A stretch of 64,000 nt of DNA, taken from positions 62,001 through 126,000 of the forward strand of contig NZ_KQ969495.1 of NCBI RefSeq assembly GCF_001578885.1. The letters run 5' to 3'. The translations under genes were made by a program, and so were the position numbers. This document shows positions 58,119-64,000 of the stretch, one piece after another. This stretch comes from Streptococcus sp. DD12. Lineage in GTDB: Bacteria; Bacillota; Bacilli; Lactobacillales; Streptococcaceae. The first letter of the stretch is position 1. Each line of letters begins with the position of its first letter. The notes beneath the pieces were generated by a model. That model was not told the DNA's origin. It saw only the letters and a program-made list of their open reading frames with translations, and made no database searches.

Positions 58119-59858
58119 ATGGCTTTTTGGAAGACAAAAAAAGGACAATGGGGGATGCTTACCGCTGGTTCAGCTATCCTTGGTTTACTGGTCGGAGCGA
58201 CTTTGCTCAATCCACCAACGGCTCATGTCCAAGCAGAAGGAAACGGTGAACAGGTTCAGCAGGCGCATTTGACTACGGCTCATGGCTGGTCAAACGACCT
58301 CCAAACCATCGTCTGGAATGACGCAGGCTACTACGATGTTTACTTCCTACATTCTGAAGATGGTGCCACCAATCCGTTTGGTAGCTCTGGTCAAGACTGG
58401 GTACACACAACGACCTCAGATTTCTTGCATTATGGTGAGCAAAATAGTGCTATTCCTGCCAGTGGTGGCGATGACACCCAAGGCTGGCAGTCTGCCTGGA
58501 CAGGAAGTATTGTGACCAATACAGGTAATATCCCCAATGTTCCCGTGGGGGCAAAAGTTGCTTATTTTACAGGTATTCGCAAATCCGATAAAACTCAAAA
58601 TATTTATGCCAGCTATTCTCAGGATAACGGTCGGACCTTCACCCAACCGCTCAATGATGGCAAACCTGTAGCGGATGTCTCCAATGCCAACAACAAGACA
58701 GATTTTCGTGACCCTGCGGTTTACTACTGGCAAAATAAAATGCTCATGTATGTGGCTGAAGGTTCTGAGATTGGGGTTTACCAATCTACGGACGGGGTAA
58801 CTTGGAGTCTGGCAGACCCAAGTGGCGGGTCAAAAATTTTGGCGTCTACTTTCTTTTACGGTCACAGCTGGGATGGAAATGCGCCAGTTGAGTGCCCTGT
58901 GATTAAAACCATGCAGACACCGAGTGGTGAAAGCAAGCAAGTTTTGATTTTTGGGGCAAAGGACGCTTCTGTCGGAGAGACCACAGGGACTTACTATGAA
59001 GTGGGGCATTTGGATGCCAACGGACTCTTTGTGACTGAAACAACCGCTAAACGCTTGGACCAAGGGTCAGATTTCTACGGTGCCAATACCAATGGGTCTG
59101 ATACCATCGACACTGTCAATCATAGCCTGATTGCCCTTGGTTGGGTCGGCAACTGGAACTATTTCACAACAGGTGTCCACACCGACCAAAACGCTAGCAG
59201 TGAATTTGTGCATCGCTTAGGTTCTTATTCCAGCGCTCGCGAAGTCCAACTGACAGATGGCTTGACCCTTACGTCAAGCTTGATGATTCCTAAGGCAGCG
59301 ACAAGAGATAGCGTGACCTATAGCAATGTCACCAAAGATGCCCCAAAATCTCAGTCAGGCCAGCAATGGGTTGACCGTGAAGATACCAATGGTCACGTTT
59401 ATGGCCTTTATGATATCCCTAACCAGTCTGCAGCTCAGTATTACCAGTTGACTTTTAGCTCTAGCCAAGCCAGCTACAAGGGCCGTATCTATATTGATAT
59501 CTGGCAGGGTGAGGATTATGTCCGCTTTAATTACGATCCGTCTAATGGCAAATACAATGTCAAGGCCTATGCGGCAGAACTCAATAACGGAACCAATGGC
59601 CAAGTCTCATCAGACTATTACCGCAATGGTCTCTTGGGCAATGGCAATGGCTACCTGGCTGATAGTGGCCTGTCAGGTCAGCAGTCTATTACCCTAACGG
59701 TGGTCACAGATACTAACAGTGTGGAATTCGCTTTTCCAAATGGGCAAATCTACACAGTGTCTCGTTTTAACACATCAGGTGTTCAGGACTTTAAGATTTT
59801 CACTGAAGACCCTGATAATGCCAATCAGGTCACAATCACACAGGCCAATTTGCAATAG
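58119..59858 (+). CDS. Secreted GH32 family fructan hydrolase-like protein
   Basis: 579 residues. The N-terminus is a long signal peptide (LTAGSAILGLLVGATLLN, cleavage near VQA-EG). The five-bladed propeller motifs are GWSNDLQ (58-62, candidate nucleophile Asp 60), FRDPAVYY (RDP at 197-199) and VECPVIK (acid Glu at about 258). GH32 enzymes cut terminal or internal fructose in levan, inulin or sucrose. A beta-sandwich C-terminal region (about 430-579) is present. No LPXTG, so it is secreted or held non-covalently. The usual NDPNG around the nucleophile is changed here. It stands alone, with strong AAAGGAG and a terminator. Confidence 0.85.
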   Translation: MAFWKTKKGQWGMLTAGSAILGLLVGATLLNPPTAHVQAEGNGEQVQQAHLTTAHGWSNDLQTIVWNDAGYYDVYFLHSEDGATNPFGSSGQDWVHTTTSDFLHYGEQNSAIPASGGDDTQGWQSAWTGSIVTNTGNIPNVPVGAKVAYFTGIRKSDKTQNIYASYSQDNGRTFTQPLNDGKPVADVSNANNKTDFRDPAVYYWQNKMLMYVAEGSEIGVYQSTDGVTWSLADPSGGSKILASTFFYGHSWDGNAPVECPVIKTMQTPSGESKQVLIFGAKDASVGETTGTYYEVGHLDANGLFVTETTAKRLDQGSDFYGANTNGSDTIDTVNHSLIALGWVGNWNYFTTGVHTDQNASSEFVHRLGSYSSAREVQLTDGLTLTSSLMIPKAATRDSVTYSNVTKDAPKSQSGQQWVDREDTNGHVYGLYDIPNQSAAQYYQLTFSSSQASYKGRIYIDIWQGEDYVRFNYDPSNGKYNVKAYAAELNNGTNGQVSSDYYRNGLLGNGNGYLADSGLSGQQSITLTVVTDTNSVEFAFPNGQIYTVSRFNTSGVQDFKIFTEDPDNANQVTITQANLQ

Positions 59859-59913
59859 GCCGAATGCAGTTAGTAGGAGATGAAAGAAAAACGCTTCATT
59901 TTCCTGAATGTCT

Positions 59914-59946
59914 AAAAAGCAGACGAGAGGACTCGTCTGCTTTTTT
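59914..59946. terminator. Bidirectional terminator between GH32 and GNAT genes
   Basis: Perfect 14-bp stem (59914-59927 / 59932-59945) with an AGGA loop, A-rich and T-rich ends. Confidence 0.9.
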
Positions 59947-59985
59947 ATAACTAGATAGGCTTCTAAAAAATGTCTTCAACACCAT

Positions 59986-60462
59986 TTAGTGGTCGAAAAT
60001 AATTTCCATTGTGGTTTCCTGAGGCTGCATGCCTTGACCTTGGTAAAAGCGCAGGGCTCCAGCATTCGCCTGCCAGACATTGAGGGTCAGATTATAGCAA
60101 CCAATCTCTTGGGCGTAATTTTTCGCAAAAGCAAAGAGTTGGTCACCGATTTTTTGACCACGCGCCTGACTGTCCACGCAAAGGTCCTCGATAAAGACGG
60201 TTTTGACCGGTTTGAGGGCACCATGGTCTTTGGGCTCTTTGATTGTGATAAAGAGGTGGCCTAAGACGTGACCTGCTTCATCCTCGTAGACAAAGATGGG
60301 GGTCTCTGGTTTGGTCATTAGGTCTGCTAAGTCCTGGTCGGTGTATTTGCTCCCAGAGTCCTTAAACAAATCAGGCCGTGCTTGGTGGTGAACGCTTAAA
60401 ATCTGCTGCAACAAGCCTTGCAAGGCAGGGATGTCAGCGGGCCGAGCTAAACGAATTGGCAT
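59986..60462 (-). CDS. GNAT family N-acetyltransferase
   Basis: 158 residues. The start PIRLARPADIPALQGLLQQIL, the central VFIEDLCVDSQARGQKIGDQLFAFA (acetyl-CoA pyrophosphate loop QARGQKIG) and LNVWQANAGALRFYQGQGM are the GNAT hallmarks. It transfers acetyl from acetyl-CoA to an unknown amine. ATG at 60462 has AAGGAG six bases upstream, so a longer upstream start is not used. Confidence 0.9.
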   Translation of the reverse strand: MPIRLARPADIPALQGLLQQILSVHHQARPDLFKDSGSKYTDQDLADLMTKPETPIFVYEDEAGHVLGHLFITIKEPKDHGALKPVKTVFIEDLCVDSQARGQKIGDQLFAFAKNYAQEIGCYNLTLNVWQANAGALRFYQGQGMQPQETTMEIIFDH

Positions 60463-60495
60463 AAAGTACTCCTTTTCTTGTGCATTAGCTCCCAT

Positions 60496-60524
60496 ATTAT
60501 AGGAACTTGCCTCTTCTTTGTCAA
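60496..60524 (-). promoter_or_regulatory. Consensus promoter of the GNAT gene
   Basis: On the minus strand: TTGACA (60524 to 60519), 17-nt spacer, TATAAT (60501 to 60496). Both hexamers are perfect. Confidence 0.85.
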
Positions 60525-60577
60525 GTTGCATTAGCTGGTCCAAGACCTAAAAAAGGCTGTGGAAGTATGCTTAGGCA

Positions 60578-60606
60578 TTGAGGCCTAGCCTGTCTTGTGC
60601 TATAAT
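60578..60606 (+). promoter_or_regulatory. Promoter of the YebC-family gene
   Basis: TTGAGG (60578-60583), 17-nt spacer, extended TGC-TATAAT (-10 at 60601-60606). Confidence 0.75.
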
Positions 60607-60638
60607 GAAAGGCGATTGAAAACATAAAGGAGACTAAC

Positions 60639-61355
60639 ATGGGACGTAAATGGGCCAATATTGTAGCTAAAAAAACAGCTAAAGATGGGGCTAACTCAAA
60701 AGTTTACGCAAAATTCGGCGTAGAAATTTATGTAGCAGCTAAAAAAGGGGAACCAGATCCTGAGTCAAACTCAGCTTTGAAGTTTGTCATCGAGCGTGCC
60801 AAACAAGCACAGGTACCAAAACATGTCATTGACAAAGCGATCGACAAGGCTAAAGGAAACACAGACGAAACCTTTACAGAAGGGCGTTACGAAGGTTTTG
60901 GTCCTAATGGTTCCATGATTATTGTGGATACTTTGACGTCAAATGTCAACCGTACCGCTGCTAACTTACGGACAGCATTTGGGAAAAACGGGGGGAACAT
61001 GGGAGCTTCTGGCTCAGTAGCCTACCTCTTTGACCGTAAGGGAGTCATTGTCTTTTCAGGAGATGATGCGGATGCTATCTTTGAGCAACTGTTAGAAGCT
61101 GATGTGGATGTGGAAGATGTCGAAGCAGAAGAAGGCACCATCACAGTCTACACAGAACCAACAGACCTCCACAAGGCCTTAGAAACCTTGCGAGCAAATG
61201 GCATCGAGGAATTCCAAGTCACTGAGTTGGAAATGATTCCACAAAGTGAAGTCACACTTGAAGGTGAAGATTTAGAAACCTTTGAAAAACTGATTGATGT
61301 TTTAGAAGACGATGAAGACGTTCAAAAGGTTTATCACAATGTTGAAGGCTTGTAA
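60639..61355 (+). CDS. YebC/PmpR family protein (YeeN-like)
   Basis: 238 residues. It begins [37 protein letters not shown], the YeeN-type variant of the YebC start, then has [30 protein letters not shown] and [18 protein letters not shown]. Family members were called transcription regulators; YebC2 types have been reported to help ribosomes through proline-rich stretches. Which role applies here is not shown. Monocistronic, with a good promoter and AAGGAG. Confidence 0.93.
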   Translation: MGRKWANIVAKKTAKDGANSKVYAKFGVEIYVAAKKGEPDPESNSALKFVIERAKQAQVPKHVIDKAIDKAKGNTDETFTEGRYEGFGPNGSMIIVDTLTSNVNRTAANLRTAFGKNGGNMGASGSVAYLFDRKGVIVFSGDDADAIFEQLLEADVDVEDVEAEEGTITVYTEPTDLHKALETLRANGIEEFQVTELEMIPQSEVTLEGEDLETFEKLIDVLEDDEDVQKVYHNVEGL

Positions 61356-61368
61356 GCCTTGATAGCCC

Positions 61369-61409
61369 AAAAGAGGCAGGAAATGGTCGACTTTCCCGCT
61401 TCTTTTTTT
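61369..61409 (+). terminator. Terminator of the YebC-family gene
   Basis: Stem AAAAGAGGC (61369-61377) / GCTTCTTTT (61398-61406) plus GGAAA/TTTCC, one mismatch and one G-T pair, then T. Confidence 0.75.
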
Positions 61410-61459
61410 ATCGGAAACTACTTAAGCTTGGCTGTTTTTTGTGGTAAAATGAAAGAGAT

Positions 61460-62092
61460 ATGACACAAGGAAAACTGATTACCATTGAAGGGCCAGACGG
61501 CTCTGGAAAAACTACTTTATTAGAAATCTTGGCGCCTGCAGTGGCCAAGGCATTTGAGGTTGAAGTTGTCACCTCACGTGAACCGGGAGGGGTGCAGATT
61601 GCCGAGCAGATTCGTAAGGTTATTTTGGATGTTAACCACACGACCATGGACAAAAAGACAGAACTCTTGCTCTACATGGCAGCTCGACGCCAGCATTTGG
61701 TGGAGAAGGTCCTTCCAGCCTTAGAAGCAGGCAAATGGGTAATTTTGGACCGTTTTATCGATTCGTCAGTGGCTTATCAAGGGGGTGGCCGTGGATTGGA
61801 TTTGGCCAGTATTCAATGGCTCAATGCCTTTGCGACGGATAGGCTTTTACCAGATTTGACCCTGCTTTTAGACATCCCGTCTGAACAGGGCTTGGCCCGG
61901 ATTATGGCTGGACAAGGTCGGGAAATCAACCGCTTAGACTTAGAGGCTGCGACCATGCACCAGAAGGTGCGCCAGACCTATTTGACCTTGGCTGAGCAAG
62001 TTCCAGAACGCATCAAAGTGCTGGATGCACAAAAAACGCCCGAGGTTATACTTGAGGAAAGTTTAGCCCTTATTTCTGAGGTTTTATCATGA
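61460..62092 (+). CDS. tmk: Thymidylate kinase
   Basis: 210 residues. Tmk phosphorylates dTMP to dTDP. The P-loop is [14 protein letters not shown], the DR(Y/F/H) motif is [18 protein letters not shown] and the lid region has [24 protein letters not shown] -10 lies 10 nt upstream (61445-61450), so the mRNA leader is very short. It overlaps holB by 4 nt. Confidence 0.96.
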   Translation: MTQGKLITIEGPDGSGKTTLLEILAPAVAKAFEVEVVTSREPGGVQIAEQIRKVILDVNHTTMDKKTELLLYMAARRQHLVEKVLPALEAGKWVILDRFIDSSVAYQGGGRGLDLASIQWLNAFATDRLLPDLTLLLDIPSEQGLARIMAGQGREINRLDLEAATMHQKVRQTYLTLAEQVPERIKVLDAQKTPEVILEESLALISEVLS

Positions 62093-62967
62093 GTGAAGAT
62101 TTTCCCTTGCAGGAATGGCAACCGGAACGTTACCAAGAATTCACACACATTCTAGCCAATCACAGGCTTAGTCATGCCTATCTTTTTAGTGGCAGTTTTG
62201 GCGCTAAGGCCATGGCTCAAGCCTTGGCTCAAAGTTTGTTTTGTGAGGTGTCTCGAGATGCCTGGCCTTGCGGTCAGTGCCGTTCTTGTCGTTTAATAGC
62301 AGCCAGGGAATTTTCAGATGTCAAATGGATTGCGCCAGAAGGGCAGACCATAAAAACACAAACCATCCGTGAGATGACCAGAGAATTCTCCCAAAGTGGC
62401 TATGAGGGAGAGGCTCAAGTCTTTATTATCCAAGAAGCCGAAAAAATGCACGTCAATGCGGCCAATAGTTTGCTGAAATTTATCGAAGAACCCCAGTCGG
62501 CTTCCTATGTCTTTTTTCTAACGACAGAGCAGGACCGCATTTTGCCAACGATTCGTAGCCGTGTGCAGAGTTTTCATTTTTCCAAGAACCGCCCATTGAT
62601 TCAAGCCTACTTTGAGCAGGCAGGACATTTGCCGAGTAAGGCTAAATTATTAACAGAAGTCTTAAGCAGTGAGGAGCAGATGGCGCGCTTTGTCACAGAC
62701 AAGCACTTACTAGATTTGGTTCAAGCGGTGGAACGATTCGTCAAACAGCTGGAACAGCCTTTGGCTTTTATTGAAGCAGACCGCTTGGCTAGTAAGGCCA
62801 ATGACAAGGAAGAGCAGGCCTTTATTTTTCAAGTTTTAGTTCAATCCTTGCGTCTTTTACAGCCCCAATCAGCCCTGCATTGGACCCAAAAGGCTTTTAA
62901 AGCTCAAGCCATGTGGCAAAGCCATGTGAGCTTTCAAAACGCATTAGAGTATATGGTGATGTCATGA
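62089..62967 (+). CDS. holB: DNA polymerase III subunit delta'
   Basis: 292 residues. Delta' is a fixed part of the clamp loader that puts the beta sliding clamp on DNA. The zinc module has CGQCRSC, and the sensor region has [21 protein letters not shown] and [19 protein letters not shown]. The Walker A loop is replaced ([11 protein letters not shown]), as expected for a subunit that does not bind ATP. It overlaps ricT by 4 nt. Confidence 0.95.
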   Translation: MSEDFPLQEWQPERYQEFTHILANHRLSHAYLFSGSFGAKAMAQALAQSLFCEVSRDAWPCGQCRSCRLIAAREFSDVKWIAPEGQTIKTQTIREMTREFSQSGYEGEAQVFIIQEAEKMHVNAANSLLKFIEEPQSASYVFFLTTEQDRILPTIRSRVQSFHFSKNRPLIQAYFEQAGHLPSKAKLLTEVLSSEEQMARFVTDKHLLDLVQAVERFVKQLEQPLAFIEADRLASKANDKEEQAFIFQVLVQSLRLLQPQSALHWTQKAFKAQAMWQSHVSFQNALEYMVMS

Positions 62968-63764
62968 CAGAAGTTTTAGCAGTAAAATTTGATAGTGTGC
63001 AGGAAGTTGGCTATGTGCGCCCAGACCGTGCATATAAAGAAGGCCAACATCTGATTGTTAAACATAATAAAGCGCCACATTTGGCTGTTGTCATGGCAGC
63101 CAGTCGTCAGGTCGAAGACCGCTATTTGCCAAAGGAGTTTGACCAAATCATTGGTCTGGCTTCAGATCGTGATTTGACGGAAAATGCGCGCAATGAGGCC
63201 TTGGCTAGGGACAAACGTCAAGCCGTCGAGGACTTGATTGCTGCCCATCAGTTGCCCATGAAGCTGGTCGCCATCACTTACCCCTTGGACCGCAAGCAAG
63301 TTTTGATTACCTACACGGCCAACCACCGAGTGGATTTTCGTGGGTTGCTAAAAGATTTGGCCAAGCTCTTTCGCGCCCGCATTGAGTTGCGTCAGATTAA
63401 TAGTCGGGAGGAAGCCAAGGTATATGGCGGTCTAGGCGTTTGTGGCCGTCCCTTGTGTTGTTCGAGCTTTTTAGGCGATTTTCCAACGGTTTCCATCAAG
63501 ATGGTGAAAAACCAACAATTGTCACTCAATAACAACAAAAATACAGGCCTGTGTGGCCGCCTCTTGTGCTGTCTGAGCTACGAAGAGGATTTTTACCGGG
63601 AATCGCAAAAACGCTTTCCAGACTTGGGACAGGCAGTCGAGACAAAGGATGGTTCAGGGCAAATTGCTGGCATTAACATCCTGTCTGAAACTGTCAAAGT
63701 TCGATTGGACGCTAGCAAACATCAGCTGATTTACCCACTAGAGGAGGTAACATTCAATGTCTGA
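62964..63764 (+). CDS. ricT: PSP1-domain protein RicT (YaaT)
   Basis: 266 residues. RicT is part of the iron-sulfur Y-complex that steers RNase Y-dependent mRNA processing and affects competence and sporulation in Bacillus. The PSP1 domain contains two paired motifs, VCGRPLCCSSFLGDF and LCGRLLCCLSYEEDFY, the Cys cluster ligands. ATG at 62964 overlaps the holB stop; upstream in-frame codons are not needed. Its end overlaps yabA by 7 nt. Confidence 0.94.
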   Translation: MTEVLAVKFDSVQEVGYVRPDRAYKEGQHLIVKHNKAPHLAVVMAASRQVEDRYLPKEFDQIIGLASDRDLTENARNEALARDKRQAVEDLIAAHQLPMKLVAITYPLDRKQVLITYTANHRVDFRGLLKDLAKLFRARIELRQINSREEAKVYGGLGVCGRPLCCSSFLGDFPTVSIKMVKNQQLSLNNNKNTGLCGRLLCCLSYEEDFYRESQKRFPDLGQAVETKDGSGQIAGINILSETVKVRLDASKHQLIYPLEEVTFNV

Positions 63765-64000
63765 CCGCAGACGTCTCTTATCTTTATTTGATGATTTTTC
63801 GCAAAACCTTATGGTCACTCTAGCGGATGTAGAGGCTCTCAAAAAGGAGCTCGATACCCTTTTAGAGCAAAATGCCAACCTGCGCCTGGAAAATGAGAAA
63901 TTACGGCAACGCTTGGCTGATTTGACACAAGAAGAAAAACCCGTGAAAAAATCGAGCAATCACCAAGTGGACAATCTCCACACCATTTATGACGATGGCT
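63758..64000 (+). CDS. yabA: Replication initiation control protein YabA, cut by the window edge
   Basis: The first 81 residues are visible, with ATG at 63758 and AGAGGAGG in front. The text SDRRRLLSLFDDFSQNLMVTLADVEALKKELDTLL followed by QNANLRLENEKLRQRLADL is the YabA N-terminal coiled coil. YabA binds DnaA and the sliding clamp to limit re-initiation; its C-terminal zinc domain is outside the window. Position after holB-ricT is the streptococcal order. Confidence 0.93.

Overview
The window is a chromosomal segment of a Streptococcus (Lactobacillales). The call rests on gene content and order: aminotransferase-codY-isochorismatase-gatCAB, vicRKX-rnc-smc, rpiA-deoB-punA-clc-deoD, cpsY divergent from cpsA, murT-gatD divergent from cdaA-cdaR-glmM, and tmk-holB-ricT-yabA. 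The species was not determined. No tRNA, rRNA, CRISPR array, phage or transposase gene was seen.

Layout. 1-9 kb: a LysR regulator cut by the left edge faces an M20 amidohydrolase, a C26 glutamyl hydrolase, two amino-acid binding lipoproteins, an amidase, one permease and a sortase-anchored 5'-nucleotidase. 9-20 kb: lysS, a HAD hydrolase, an NrnA/Pde2-type phosphodiesterase, an aminotransferase, codY (behind two CodY-box-like sites), an isochorismatase-family enzyme, gatCAB and an EamA transporter. 20-23 kb: a complete glutamine-type ABC transporter on the minus strand, with a perfect GlnR-type box and a near-perfect CodY box at its promoter. 23-31 kb: vicRKX, a DUF454 membrane protein, rnc and an smc gene broken by one base. 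31-37.7 kb: a pentose/nucleoside salvage cluster (rpiA, deoB, punA, deoD) with accessory genes.

37.7-52.3 kb: the surface polysaccharide region. cpsY and cpsA diverge around a palindromic promoter, followed by cpsE, cpsF, cpsG, a wzy-type polymerase, two GT2 glycosyltransferases and galE. The usual wzh/wzd/wze phosphoregulatory genes and a wzx flippase are absent. Next come a lipoprotein, a secreted beta-helix-like surface protein, and rfbA-rfbC-rfbB for dTDP-rhamnose. The intergenic DNA here is unusually structured: a perfect 24-bp stem at the galE stop codon, a highly folded multi-hairpin element between rfbC and rfbB, and a diverged second copy of part of it near 46.9 kb. This element family is the best candidate for something undescribed.

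52.3-64 kb: gatD-murT (minus) diverge from cdaA-cdaR-glmM. Then come a secreted GH32 fructan-hydrolase-like protein behind a palindrome and a cre-like site, a GNAT acetyltransferase, a YebC-family protein, tmk, holB, ricT and the first part of yabA, cut by the right edge.

Functional links. Nitrogen and amino-acid supply is represented by CodY, a GlnR-type operator, three binding proteins and the gln transporter. Cell envelope work is represented by vicRKX, the polysaccharide genes, dTDP-rhamnose, MurT-GatD, CdaA-CdaR-GlmM and three secreted or anchored proteins. Cyclic-di-AMP synthesis (cdaA) and a likely late step of its breakdown (the DHH phosphodiesterase) both lie here. All start-site choices, promoters and hairpins were read by eye; none was computed.
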